Below are positions 18,566 through 27,209 of a stretch of DNA of 64,000 nt, piece by piece. The DNA is from Pikeienuella piscinae (GTDB lineage: Bacteria > Pseudomonadota > Alphaproteobacteria > Rhodobacterales > Rhodobacteraceae). Under the pieces are notes generated by a model. The model did no database searches and was not told the DNA's origin. It was given only the letters and a program-made list of their open reading frames with translations. Numbering within the stretch: position 1 is the first letter of the stretch; every line of letters starts with the position of its first letter. The translations under genes were made by a program, and so were the position numbers. Location of the stretch: NCBI RefSeq assembly GCF_011044155.1, contig NZ_CP049056.1, positions 3,538,001-3,602,000 on the forward strand, read 5' to 3'.

Positions 18566-19237
18566 ATGGAGCTTATCGCCGATGGATTGCTGCTGATCGC
18601 CGCGACGGTGGCCGCGCTCTACTGCATGGTCCTCTCGCGCCGCCTCAGGCGGCTGGCGCGGATGGAGGGTGGTCTTGGCAAGGCGATCACCACCATGTCG
18701 CGCCAGGTCGAGGAGATGAACGCGGCGCTGGCCACGGCGAAACGCGCGAACGAGGCCGCGGTAGGCCAGATCGACGCCCGCCTCGCCGCCGCGAAACGGG
18801 CGGCCGCGGCGCTGGAGGCTTCGGCGGCGGAGGCGGTCGGAAGGATCGAGGCGGCGGCCTTGTCGGCGCAAGCGGATGCGGAGCGCGCCTCGCGCGCGGC
18901 GGACAAGAGAAAGCGCCATGAGGCCATCCCCCCGTCTAATGGTCGAAAGACGCCCGCCCGCAAGCTGGCCGCCGCCCGAAATGGAAGCGGCGAGGCGGGT
19001 CGGGAAGGAGCCGCCGGGGCGGGCGCGTCGGGCGGTGTGAGCGCCGGAGGGGAGACAGGCGCGCTTGCGGCGCGCAGAGCCGCGGCGGCGAGGCGGGCGG
19101 CCGTCCGTCCTGCGCTGGTGAAGAAGGCCGCGAAGCCGGAATCCGTGTCTACGGGCGATTCGGCGAAAGACGAGGACGATCACGGCGCGCTCGCCCGACG
19201 GCTGATCGCCGCGGTTTCCGGCGGATCGCCGGCATGA
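18566..19237 (+). CDS. DUF6468/PflI-like flagellar accessory protein
   Basis: The 223-residue protein has one N-terminal transmembrane helix (LIADGLLLIAATVAALYCMVL), the sequence SRRLRRLARMEGGLGKAITTMSRQVEEMNAAL that marks DUF6468, then a long Ala/Arg-rich coiled coil and a low-complexity tail. Related proteins sit beside fliL and motE in alphaproteobacteria, and the Caulobacter relative PflI affects flagellum positioning. It starts 10 bp after fliL and overlaps motE by 4 bp. The tail beyond residue 110 is composition-biased and uninformative. Confidence 0.75.
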   Translation: MELIADGLLLIAATVAALYCMVLSRRLRRLARMEGGLGKAITTMSRQVEEMNAALATAKRANEAAVGQIDARLAAAKRAAAALEASAAEAVGRIEAAALSAQADAERASRAADKRKRHEAIPPSNGRKTPARKLAAARNGSGEAGREGAAGAGASGGVSAGGETGALAARRAAAARRAAVRPALVKKAAKPESVSTGDSAKDEDDHGALARRLIAAVSGGSPA

Positions 19238-19836
19238 GCCGCCGCGCGCAGAAAGGCGGCCGTTCGGCGATGCTGCTGCTCGCCGGTTGTTTCACCTTGT
19301 CGGCCTTCGCACGCGGCGTCGAGCCGGCGATCGCCTACGCCGTCGAGACGTCAGACGGTCCGGTTGCGATCGACGAGGCGCCTGCGGACGGGGCGACGAC
19401 CGCCGCCGACGCGCCAGGGCCGACCCATAGCGACCTCGCCGCGCTGCTCAAGGCGCTCCGCGAACGCGAAAGCCAGCTCGATGCGCGCGAGGAGCGCATC
19501 GCGATCAAGGCCAAGGTGATCGAAGCCGCGGAAGAAAGACTTCGCGACCAGATGACCCGGCTGGAAGGGGCGGAGGCGCGGCTCTCGGCGCTCGTTCATG
19601 TCGCCGACGGCGCCGCCGAAAGAGATGTCGGAAAGCTCGTCGCAACGTTCGAGACGATGGACGAAAAGCGCGCCGCGCCGATTTTCGAGACGATGGATGT
19701 CGCCTTCGCTTCCGGCCTTCTTTCGAGAATGGAGGATGGCGCGGCGGCCGATATTCTCGGCGCGCTTTCGCCTGAAAAGGCCTACGCGATCACCGTCCAG
19801 ATCGCCGGGCGTAACGCCAGGGCGCCGAAAGAATGA
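19234..19836 (+). CDS. MotE family motility protein (MgtE-N-like domain)
   Basis: The 200-residue protein has an N-terminal signal or anchor (SAMLLLAGCFTLSAFARGV), a coiled coil (LLKALRERESQLDAREERIAIKAKVIEAAEERL) and a C-terminal domain like the MgtE N-terminal fold (LVATFETMDEKRAAPIFETMDVAFASGLLSRMEDGAAADILGAL). This architecture is annotated as MotE in alphaproteobacteria and lies among flagellar genes. It probably acts in the periplasm with the stator. It overlaps the DUF6468 gene by ATGA and precedes motA. Confidence 0.82.
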   Translation: MSRRAQKGGRSAMLLLAGCFTLSAFARGVEPAIAYAVETSDGPVAIDEAPADGATTAADAPGPTHSDLAALLKALRERESQLDAREERIAIKAKVIEAAEERLRDQMTRLEGAEARLSALVHVADGAAERDVGKLVATFETMDEKRAAPIFETMDVAFASGLLSRMEDGAAADILGALSPEKAYAITVQIAGRNARAPKE

Positions 19837-19939
19837 CCGGGCTCCACATATCTCGCGCCGGCGCGCCGGCGACGTGGCGGCCCGGCTACGACGGGCGCGG
19901 CCGCCAGCCGGGCGCGGCTGTGGTCGGAAGGGGTGTCCC

Positions 19940-20821
19940 ATGATCGGCGTTCTCGGCATCGTCTTCACCTTCATCATGGTGTTCGGCGGCTACGTCATCG
20001 CCGGCGGAAAGATGCAGATCATCGTGCACTCGCTTCCATATGAGCTGATGATCATCGGTGGGGCGGCGATCGGCGCCTTCGCGCTGGCGAACAGCATGGC
20101 TGACATCAAGGCGACGCTGCGCGCGCTCGGCAAGGTTTTCAAAGGCTCCAAATGGCGGGATGACGATTTTCGGGACCTGCTCTGCCTGCTCTACGCGCTG
20201 ATCCGCATCGCGCGCGCCAATCCGGTTGACGTCGAGGCGCATGTAGAGGACCCGCATGGCAGCCCGATCTTCCAGCAGTATCCGAGAATCATCGCGGATC
20301 ATGAAGCGGTGGAGCTGATCTGCGACACGATGCGGGCCGGGTCCATGAACTATGACGACCCGCATCAGGTCGAGGAGGTGCTGGAGAAACGACTGGAGGC
20401 GATCCATCACCACTCGATGCACGCGAGCCATGCGCTCCAGACGATGGCGGACGGTCTGCCCGCGCTCGGCATCGTCGCGGCGGTGCTGGGCGTCATCAAG
20501 ACAATGGGATCGATCGATCAGCCGCCCGAGGTGCTCGGCAAGCTGATCGGCGGCGCGCTCGTCGGCACTTTTTTGGGGGTGTTTCTCTCCTATGGCCTCG
20601 TCGGCCCGTTCGCCACGCGGGTCAAGGCGGTGGTGGATTCCGAGCAGCAGTTCTACGCTCTGATCCGCGAGGTGCTGATCGCCAATCTTCACAATCATGC
20701 GCCGGACATTTGCGTCGAGGTCGGGCGCCAGAACACGCCGCACGATCTGCGCCCGAGTTTCGGCGCGCTCAACGAGGCGCTGCAGGCAGTGAAGGCGGCG
20801 ACGGCGGCGCCGGCGGCATGA
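19940..20821 (+). CDS. motA: flagellar motor stator protein MotA
   Basis: The 293-residue protein has four transmembrane helices: two at the start (IGVLGIVFTFIMVFGGYVIAG, LMIIGGAAIGAFALA) and two near the end (LPALGIVAAVLGVIKTM, LIGGALVGTFLGVFLSYGLVGPFA), with the cytosolic loop between them that contacts FliG. The helix-3 LPALGIVAAVLGVI motif is typical of proton-type MotA. The start at 19940 follows GGAAGGGG; the longer open frame into motE is not used. No motB is found beside it, which is unusual. Confidence 0.95.
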   Translation: MIGVLGIVFTFIMVFGGYVIAGGKMQIIVHSLPYELMIIGGAAIGAFALANSMADIKATLRALGKVFKGSKWRDDDFRDLLCLLYALIRIARANPVDVEAHVEDPHGSPIFQQYPRIIADHEAVELICDTMRAGSMNYDDPHQVEEVLEKRLEAIHHHSMHASHALQTMADGLPALGIVAAVLGVIKTMGSIDQPPEVLGKLIGGALVGTFLGVFLSYGLVGPFATRVKAVVDSEQQFYALIREVLIANLHNHAPDICVEVGRQNTPHDLRPSFGALNEALQAVKAATAAPAA

Positions 20822-23220
20822 GGCGCGCGCCGCTCATTATTGCGGCGCTGTCGCCCGCTTTGCTCGCTGGTGTCGCGGCGGCCGAGGATGGCGTCGTCCG
20901 GCTCCGCGCCAGCGACGTCGCCCACGCCAGCCGGGTTGAGATTCCACTTGGCTCGACAGGGTTCGGGATCGAGCGGACCGGCGCTCGGCAGATCGACCTG
21001 GTGATAACTGGAGAGATCGGCGCGCTCGATTTTTCCGAGATCTTTCCCGATGCGCGCGCGCGCCGCATCGTCAGTGCGCGGCTGGCCCCGGACGAAACCG
21101 CGGCGCGGCTCCGTTTCGTTCTCGGCTGCGATTGCGAGTACGCCGCGCGGCTTGAAGGTGGCGTGCTCGCCCTTGAGTTTCGTGATCCCGCGCAGGCGTC
21201 GGAGGGTGCGGACGGCTCGGATGCGCCGCGGGCGCGCCAGCGGGCCGCGAACGAGGGAACCGACCGCGCGCCTTGGCGCGCGCCGGCGCCCGTCCCGCGC
21301 GGTGGGTCGGTGGATGGCGGCGCGCCCGGCGCGGCGCCGGAAGATGCGCCGGCGGAGGAGATCATGATCGCTCGCCGGCGGCTGCTCGAACAGCTTTCGC
21401 GCGCCGCCGACCAGGGCCTTGTCGAATTCCGCTCGCCCGAGGCCGAAGCAGCCGCCGCGTCGTCTTCGCCCGCTTACGAACCTGCGCCAGCCGCGGCCCC
21501 GCAACCTCCGACGCCGACGGAGACCGCCGACGCCGCGCCCCGACCCGACGCGGCCCCGCCCGAGCCGCCGGAGATGCCGCCGGCGCCGCCGGCGCCCCTG
21601 GAAATCCCGGTGCGCGCGCGCACCGCCGTCGACCGGGCTTTTCCTGTCGGGCGCGGCGACACTCTGGCCGAGAGCGCCCCCTGCGTCGCGGACGAGCGGC
21701 TGGACGTCGCCGCATGGCCCGATCCGAAAAAGTTCGTCAGCGAGCGGGTGCGGTTCTCCGCAGTCTTGATCGATGAATTCGGCGGAGTCGCGCCCGACGC
21801 CGCGACCGGTCTCGCCCGGCTTTACGTCGCTGCGGGGTTCGGACGCGAGGCGCTCGGCGTGCTCGATCTCTTTCCGAACGCGGTGACGGACGCGGCGCTG
21901 ATCCGCGATCTGGCGCATGTGGTCGAGGGGCGCCGCCCTCCCCGCGACGGCCCGCTCGCCGGCGCCGGCCCTTGTTCCGGGCGCATGGCGCTCTGGTTCA
22001 CCGCCGCCGGGTTGCGCCGCGGTCCTGTTCCGGACGCCGCCGCGGCGGCGATGGCCGAGATCGACGAAGAGATGATCGCCGCCTTCGCCATGCTGCCAGC
22101 GTCCTTTCGCGTGCTGCTCGGGCCGATGCTGATGGATGATCTTCTGGACCGCGGTGAGACCGAGAAGGCCCGGCGGATCGACCTGATCCTGCGCCGGATC
22201 CCGGGCGATCATGGCGCGGCGTTCGACCTTGCGCGCGCGCGGCTGCTGACCGAAACGGGCGAGGAGACCGAAGCCGAAGCGCTCTACGCGAGGCTTGGCC
22301 GGCGCGATCTGCCCGAATCGCGCGACGCGCTTTTGAGGCTGTTGCAGAGCCGCATCGCGCGGGGCGCGCCGATCGGCGTCGATCTCGCCGAGGCGCTGGC
22401 GACGGCGGCGTTCATCGCCCGCGGCGGCCCGATGGAGCGGGCGCTGAAAACCGCCGAGATCCGCGCTCGCGCCCGCGCCGAAGGCCTCGGCCCGGCGCTG
22501 GCCACGGTGCGCGAGGCGATTTCGCGCGCTCCCGAAGCCGCGATCATGCTGCGCGACGCCGGGCATGCGGCGCTCGAGGAGGCCGCCGCAGACCCCAAGG
22601 ATGGGCTCGCCTACACCCGCGCCGTGATGGCGCATCAGCACGAGATTTCGACGGAAATGGCGGGCGATGCGGCGCGCCGGCGCGTTGCCGAGGAACTGAC
22701 CACGCTCGGCCTCGCCAACGCCGCCCTCAATTTTCTGAAGCCGGCGATCGGCCGGGGAGCCCCTGGTGTTCGCCGGGCGGAGGCGCGGGCGCGGCTTGCG
22801 CTTGAGGATGCGGAAGGCGCGCTCACCGCGCTCGAAGGGTTGAACGACCTCGCGGCGGAACGGCTCCGGGCGGCGGCGGAGGAGATGCAGAACCGGCCGG
22901 CTGCGGCGCTTGAGACCCTCTCCGGGCTCGAAGAGGCGGCGGGGGCGGAAGCACGCGCCGCGCTCGCCTTTCGCGCCGGAGCCTGGCCCGCAGCCGCGGC
23001 CGCCGGCCCGCCGGCCCGCCGATTGCTCGCCGCCTATATGGCGCGCTCAAGGCCTGAAGGCGCGCCCGCCGCCGCGCTGCCGCCGGACTTGGAGGGCGCC
23101 GCCGACTTTGTGGAGCCGCGATCGCTGACCGGTGAAGTGACGCTCGGCAAGGCGCGGTCGGTCATGGAGGCGTCGGCGGCGGCGCGCGCGATCATCAAGG
23201 AGGCGCTTGAAGATGGATAA
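20818..23220 (+). CDS. large secreted protein of unknown function in the flagellar operon (AMIN-like N-terminus, helical repeats)
   Basis: The 800-residue protein overlaps motA by ATGA and runs into flgF, so it is co-translated with motor and rod genes. It has a signal peptide (RRAPLIIAALSPALLAGVAAA); a beta-type region at about residues 25-130 resembling an AMIN-like fold (SRVEIPLGSTGFGIE, FVLGCDCEYAARLEG); a Pro/Ala-rich linker at about 200-270; and then about 500 residues of Ala-rich helical hairpins like TPR or Sel1 repeats (LARLYVAAGFGREALGVLDLF, LLTETGEETEAEALYARLG). A periplasmic scaffold for the stator, comparable in role to rhizobial MotC, is possible but only inferred from position. 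No catalytic motif is seen. Confidence 0.7.
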   Translation: MRRAPLIIAALSPALLAGVAAAEDGVVRLRASDVAHASRVEIPLGSTGFGIERTGARQIDLVITGEIGALDFSEIFPDARARRIVSARLAPDETAARLRFVLGCDCEYAARLEGGVLALEFRDPAQASEGADGSDAPRARQRAANEGTDRAPWRAPAPVPRGGSVDGGAPGAAPEDAPAEEIMIARRRLLEQLSRAADQGLVEFRSPEAEAAAASSSPAYEPAPAAAPQPPTPTETADAAPRPDAAPPEPPEMPPAPPAPLEIPVRARTAVDRAFPVGRGDTLAESAPCVADERLDVAAWPDPKKFVSERVRFSAVLIDEFGGVAPDAATGLARLYVAAGFGREALGVLDLFPNAVTDAALIRDLAHVVEGRRPPRDGPLAGAGPCSGRMALWFTAAGLRRGPVPDAAAAAMAEIDEEMIAAFAMLPASFRVLLGPMLMDDLLDRGETEKARRIDLILRRIPGDHGAAFDLARARLLTETGEETEAEALYARLGRRDLPESRDALLRLLQSRIARGAPIGVDLAEALATAAFIARGGPMERALKTAEIRARARAEGLGPALATVREAISRAPEAAIMLRDAGHAALEEAAADPKDGLAYTRAVMAHQHEISTEMAGDAARRRVAEELTTLGLANAALNFLKPAIGRGAPGVRRAEARARLALEDAEGALTALEGLNDLAAERLRAAAEEMQNRPAAALETLSGLEEAAGAEARAALAFRAGAWPAAAAAGPPARRLLAAYMARSRPEGAPAAALPPDLEGAADFVEPRSLTGEVTLGKARSVMEASAAARAIIKEALEDG

Positions 23221-23935
23221 TCCGGGTTACGTGACGCTCTCGCGTCAGGCGGGGCTGCTGAAGGACATGCGGATCATCGCCAACAACATCGCCAATCTCT
23301 CGACGGACGGATTTCGGCGCGAGGGCGCGGTCTTCGCCGAAATGATCGACCGGCTGAACGTCGTCGGCGGCTCGACCGCGCAGACGGCGGCGGATGTGCG
23401 AGTGACGGATTTCAGCCAGGGCGCGCTGACGCCGACCGGCGGCGCGCTGGATTTCGCGATCGAAGGGGACGGGTTCTTCCGGGTCGAGGCTGCGACCGGC
23501 GTGGCGCTGACCCGCGCCGGCGCCTTCACCCGTAACGAGGCGGGCGAACTGGTCGATTTCGGCGGAAGGCGGCTTCTCGGCGAGGGCGGCGCGCCGGTTT
23601 TCGCGCCGCCCGACGCGCGCGAAGTCGCGGTGGCGACCGACGGAACCCTCTCCGCCGATGGTCAGGCGATCGGCCGGATCGAACTGGTGACGGTGGAGGA
23701 TGCGAGCGGCCTGAGGCGTGGCGCGGACGGGCTCTTCACCACTGACCAACCGCTCATCCCGGCCGAGACCGCAAGTCTTTTCCAGGGGTTCAGGGAGCAG
23801 AGCAATGTCGATCCGATCCGCGAGATCGCGCGGATGATCGATGTCCAGCGCGCCTACGAGATGGGGCAGAAATTTCTGAGCACCGAAGATGAACGCATGA
23901 GGCAGGTGGTCCGGGTGATCGGCGCCGCCGTCTGA
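23213..23935 (+). CDS. flgF: flagellar proximal rod protein FlgF
   Basis: The 240-residue protein opens with the rod/hook family motif (MRIIANNIANLSTDGFRREGAVF), has the central DFAIEGDGFFRVEAATGVALTRAGAFTRNEAGELVD, and ends with the helical DPIREIARMIDVQRAYEMGQKFL. FlgF forms the proximal rod. The ATG at 23213 is chosen because AAGGAGG lies 9 bp before it; an in-frame TTG two codons upstream is not needed. It overlaps the preceding gene by 8 bp. Confidence 0.96.
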   Translation: MDNPGYVTLSRQAGLLKDMRIIANNIANLSTDGFRREGAVFAEMIDRLNVVGGSTAQTAADVRVTDFSQGALTPTGGALDFAIEGDGFFRVEAATGVALTRAGAFTRNEAGELVDFGGRRLLGEGGAPVFAPPDAREVAVATDGTLSADGQAIGRIELVTVEDASGLRRGADGLFTTDQPLIPAETASLFQGFREQSNVDPIREIARMIDVQRAYEMGQKFLSTEDERMRQVVRVIGAAV

Positions 23936-23986
23936 AACTACCCGCTAGGCGGGCCTGCATGACAAAGCGAGCAAAGGAGAATCCAG

Positions 23987-24772
23987 ATGCGCGCACTCGA
24001 TATCGCAGCGACCGGAATGGGGGCCCAGCAGATGCGGGTCGAGACCATTTCCAACAATCTCGCGAACATGAGCACGACCGCCTATAACCCGCGACGGGCG
24101 GAGTTCGCGGACCTCCATTATCAGCAGGTGCGACAGCCCGGGGCGGTGAACGCCGCCGACGGCTCGATCCTGCCTACGGGGGTTCAGCTCGGCCTTGGCG
24201 TCAGGGCCGCGGCGGTCTCGATGGAGGTCACCGAAGGCGCGATGCGCCAGACCGGAGGTGAGCTCGACATCGCCATCGAGGGCGCGGGCTATCTGGAGAT
24301 CGAGCTGCCTTCCGGCATTTCCGCCTATACGCGCGACGGCGGGCTGAAACGCACTGGCGACGGGCTGATCGTGACCTCGGAAGGTTATCCGATCATCCCT
24401 GAGATCACCATCCCGGAGGACGCGAGCGCGATTACCATCAACGCCGACGGCGAGGTCGTGGCCGGTTTCGACGACCAGACCGACACCGAGGTTCTGGGCC
24501 AGCTGACTCTCGCCAGTTTCGTGAACGAAAAGGGGCTGGAGGCGATCGGCGGCAATCTCTTTCGCGAAACCGCCGCTTCGGGACCGCCGAATATCGGTGA
24601 CGCGGACACCGACGGGCGCGGCCGGTTCCGGCAGGGCTTTCTCGAAGAGAGCGGCGTTGACGCGGTGCGCGAGATCACCGACCTGATCGAGGCGCAGCGC
24701 GGCTACGAGATGAACGCCAAGGTGATAACCGCCGCCGATCAGATGCTCGGCGCCACGGTGCAGATCCGATGA
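23987..24772 (+). CDS. flgG: flagellar distal rod protein FlgG
   Basis: At 261 residues it has the standard FlgG length. It starts with RALDIAATGMGAQQMRVETISNNLANMSTTAYNPRRAEF and holds the GG-ELDIAIEGAGYLEIELPSG block and the C-terminal ESGVDAVREITDLIEAQRGYEMNAKVITAADQML. FlgG builds the distal rod through the L and P rings. AAAGGAGA precedes the start. It overlaps flgA by 4 bp. Confidence 0.97.
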   Translation: MRALDIAATGMGAQQMRVETISNNLANMSTTAYNPRRAEFADLHYQQVRQPGAVNAADGSILPTGVQLGLGVRAAAVSMEVTEGAMRQTGGELDIAIEGAGYLEIELPSGISAYTRDGGLKRTGDGLIVTSEGYPIIPEITIPEDASAITINADGEVVAGFDDQTDTEVLGQLTLASFVNEKGLEAIGGNLFRETAASGPPNIGDADTDGRGRFRQGFLEESGVDAVREITDLIEAQRGYEMNAKVITAADQMLGATVQIR

Positions 24773-25197
24773 TCGGTCGGTTGGGAGCGGCGGTCGCGCT
24801 GGCGCTCGTCCTCGGCGCGCCGGCTGCGGCGGAGAGTCTGGTCGCGGCGCGGGCGATATTGGCCAGAACGGTGGTCGGGGCGGACGATATCCGGCTCGCC
24901 GAAGCGGTGATTCCAGGCGCGATCAGCGACCCCGCCGCCGCGGTTGGGCGAGAGGCCCGGGTCACCATCTACGAGGGGCGCCCGGTGCGCCCCGGCGATC
25001 TCGTTGCGCCGGCGCTGGTCGAACGCAATCAGGTCGTCCGCATCAGCTTCGAGAGCGGCGCGCTCGACATCAAGACCGACGGGCGCGCGCTTGAACGCGG
25101 CGCGCTTGGCGAGCGGGTGCGCGTGATGAACCTCTCCTCTCGCCTGATTATCAGCGGCGCGGTTTCTGGCCCCGGCGCCGTGGCGGTGGCGCGATGA
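24769..25197 (+). CDS. flgA: flagellar P-ring assembly chaperone FlgA (short form)
   Basis: The 142-residue protein has a signal peptide (IGRLGAAVALALVLGAPAAA) and a SAF domain, with LVAARAILARTVVGADDIRLAEAVIPG and ARVTIYEGRPVRPGDLVAPALVERNQVV as the core. FlgA helps FlgI assemble into the P ring in the periplasm. It lacks the N-terminal domain of enterobacterial FlgA, as is common in alphaproteobacteria. flgI itself is not in the window. It overlaps flgG and flgH by ATGA. Confidence 0.9.
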   Translation: MIGRLGAAVALALVLGAPAAAESLVAARAILARTVVGADDIRLAEAVIPGAISDPAAAVGREARVTIYEGRPVRPGDLVAPALVERNQVVRISFESGALDIKTDGRALERGALGERVRVMNLSSRLIISGAVSGPGAVAVAR

Positions 25198-25967
25198 GAC
25201 AGCGTATCGCCACCCAAACCGCGCTGTTGGCGCTGGCCGTCGCGACGGGTTGCAGCCGGCTCGATCATGTCGGCCAACCTCCGCCATTCACGCCGAGCGG
25301 ACAGGTTTTCGTCAATCCGACGCCGGTGACGCCGGAGCGTATCGCGCTGGCGACGCCTTCGCCGGCCGAGGTCGCGGCGATGCGCGCGCCGGGGAGTGAT
25401 CTCGCCCATGAACGCTCGGCGTCGCTCTGGCGCTCCGGCCCATCTTCGCTTTTCGGCGACCGGCGGGCGCAGGGACGCGGAGATATTCTCACGGTGGTGA
25501 TCGAGATCGACGAGGAGGCTGAAATCTCCAACGCGACTGAACGCAACCGGAGCGGAAACGAGGACCTCGCCATTGCCGCGCTCCTGGGGCTTCCCAAGCT
25601 CGTCGATGATCTGACCGGGGTCAGTCTCGACCCGGCGGCGCAAATCAATTCCTCATCCAGCAGCGCCGGCGACGGCTCCGTCAAGCGAAACGAGGAGATC
25701 ACGCTTCGCCTCGCGGCGACGGTGACCCAGGTCTTGCCGAACGGCCATTTCGTCATTGTCGGCAATCAGGAGGTGCGGGTGAATTTCGAGCTTCGCGATC
25801 TGCGCGTTCAGGGCGTGATCCGGCCCGAGGACATCTCGCGAAGGAACGAGATCACCTATGACAAGATCGCGGATGCGCGGATCAGCTATGGCGGCCGCGG
25901 GCAGATCACCGATGTGCAGCAGCCGCGCTACGGTCAGCAGGTCGCCGACATCATTCTTCCGTTCTAG
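25194..25967 (+). CDS. flgH: flagellar L-ring lipoprotein FlgH
   Basis: The 257-residue protein has a lipoprotein signal with the lipobox AVATGC, so the lipidated Cys is near residue 20. The FlgH core shows SLWRSGPSSLFGDRRAQGRGDILTVVIEIDEEAEISNATERNRS and the late LRVQGVIRPEDISRRNEITYDKIADARISYGGRGQI. It forms the outer-membrane L ring. It overlaps flgA by ATGA and ends 12 bp before a second FliL-like gene. Confidence 0.97.
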   Translation: MRQRIATQTALLALAVATGCSRLDHVGQPPPFTPSGQVFVNPTPVTPERIALATPSPAEVAAMRAPGSDLAHERSASLWRSGPSSLFGDRRAQGRGDILTVVIEIDEEAEISNATERNRSGNEDLAIAALLGLPKLVDDLTGVSLDPAAQINSSSSSAGDGSVKRNEEITLRLAATVTQVLPNGHFVIVGNQEVRVNFELRDLRVQGVIRPEDISRRNEITYDKIADARISYGGRGQITDVQQPRYGQQVADIILPF

Positions 25968-25979
25968 GAGCGTCGCGCC

Positions 25980-26486
25980 ATGATGAAACTGTTGCCGGCC
26001 CTGATCCTCGGGCCGATCGGCCTCGGCCTCGGTCTCGCTGGCGGACAGATGCTGCGTCCGGCGGCGGAACCGGAGACCGAACCCAGGGCGGAGGCGGGCG
26101 CCCGGGCTGGAGAGGCGGACGCCCCCGATGCGGCCGCGGCGCCGGTCTCGCCCGCTAATGCCAGCGCCGATTATGTCAAGCTCGACCGGCAGTTCGTCGT
26201 GCCGGTCATCACGGCGGAACGGGTCGATGCGCTGATCGTGATTTCAATGGCGGTGGAGGTGGCGCCCGGCGGTTCCGATGCGGTTTTCGCACAGGAGCCG
26301 AAGCTGCGCGACGAGTTCCTGCGCGTTCTCTTCATCCATGCGCAATCGGGCGGGTTTTCCGGCGCCTTCACCGAGCCGCATGTGCTCGATGATCTGCGCG
26401 CCGCGCTCACCGCGTCGGCGCGCCGTTTGCTCGGGGATACTGCGCGCGGGGTGCTGCTGACCAATATCGTGCGCCAGGACCTGTGA
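25980..26486 (+). CDS. second FliL-like protein
   Basis: The 168-residue protein has an N-terminal hydrophobic segment (LPALILGPIGLGLGLAGGQML), an acidic Ala-rich linker and a C-terminal domain of FliL type: YVKLDRQFVVPVITAERVDALIVISMAVEVAPGG, then a late LLGDTARGVLLTNIVRQDL. It is shorter and diverged from the first FliL at 18037, yet shares the same pattern of two strands, a helix and a final strand. It closes the flgF-flgG-flgA-flgH operon and faces flgD tail to tail. Two FliL-type genes in one cluster suggest different roles. Confidence 0.75.
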   Translation: MMKLLPALILGPIGLGLGLAGGQMLRPAAEPETEPRAEAGARAGEADAPDAAAAPVSPANASADYVKLDRQFVVPVITAERVDALIVISMAVEVAPGGSDAVFAQEPKLRDEFLRVLFIHAQSGGFSGAFTEPHVLDDLRAALTASARRLLGDTARGVLLTNIVRQDL

Positions 26487-26507
26487 GTCGCGAAATGCGG
26501 CGGCGGT

Positions 26508-27200
26508 TCAATCCGACGCGGCGCGGATCGCCGAGATAGCGGCGGCGTCGATGACGTCGCCGCTCTCCAACACCAGCTCTGCACCCGTCTCGCCCAGACG
26601 AGCTTCCACGACGTTGACGAAGCCGCGCGGCGCGGCGCTGGCCAATGGCTCTTCGCCGTTGGCTTGCTCCAGCGTGAACCGATAGACTCCCTCGGGCAGG
26701 GTTTCACCCGCGCCGCTCGTCCCGTCCCAAACCAGGCGTCTCGCCCCCGGCTCGACCGGCAGGCGAGCGACCGTCGCGCCGTTCTCGGCCTGTGCCACGA
26801 GGAAGGCCGACGTGGCGGCCGGATCGGCATCGACCGAAAGCGGGATCGGCGTTTCGCCATCGAATGGGATCCCGGCCGCCGCTTCGACGCTGGCGCCGAG
26901 CCAAGGCGTGAGCGCGCCCAGTCCCTCGCCGCCCAGCGCGGAGAGGATCGAGCCAAGTTGGTCATTGGTCTTGATCTGCTGCTCGACGGCGGAGAATTGC
27001 GCGAGCTGTGCGACAAACTCCGTCGAATCGGCGGGGTTGAGCGGGTCCTGGTTGCTGAGTTGGGTAGTCAGCAGTGTCAGGAAGGTTTCGAAATCAGCGT
27101 TGATTTCGGCGCGCGGCTCCGCGCTTTCGCCGCTCTTCGCGCCGTTTGCGTTTGCTGCGCCTGTAGCGGCGGTCTGACCGGTGATGGCTGCGGTTTCCAT
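26508..27200 (-). CDS. flgD: flagellar hook-capping protein FlgD
   Basis: The 230-residue protein has the N-terminal FlgD signature FLTLLTTQLSNQDPLNPADSTEFVAQLAQFSAVEQQIKTNDQL, followed by the FLG-type beta domain (RLPVEPGARRLVWDGTSGAGETLPEGVYRF). It caps the growing hook and is shed on completion. GGAG lies 8 bp before the start. It follows fliK by 9 bp in the same operon. No flgE hook gene is adjacent, which differs from many clusters. Confidence 0.93.
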   Translation of the reverse strand: METAAITGQTAATGAANANGAKSGESAEPRAEINADFETFLTLLTTQLSNQDPLNPADSTEFVAQLAQFSAVEQQIKTNDQLGSILSALGGEGLGALTPWLGASVEAAAGIPFDGETPIPLSVDADPAATSAFLVAQAENGATVARLPVEPGARRLVWDGTSGAGETLPEGVYRFTLEQANGEEPLASAAPRGFVNVVEARLGETGAELVLESGDVIDAAAISAIRAASD

Positions 27201-27209
27201 GGCGTGCTC

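Noticed and set aside
20695-22641. 648-codon open frame antisense to the large motor-operon protein
   Set aside because: High GC keeps antisense frames open; it has biased Arg/Gly composition, no domain-like sequence and opposes a gene with a signal peptide and coupled neighbours.
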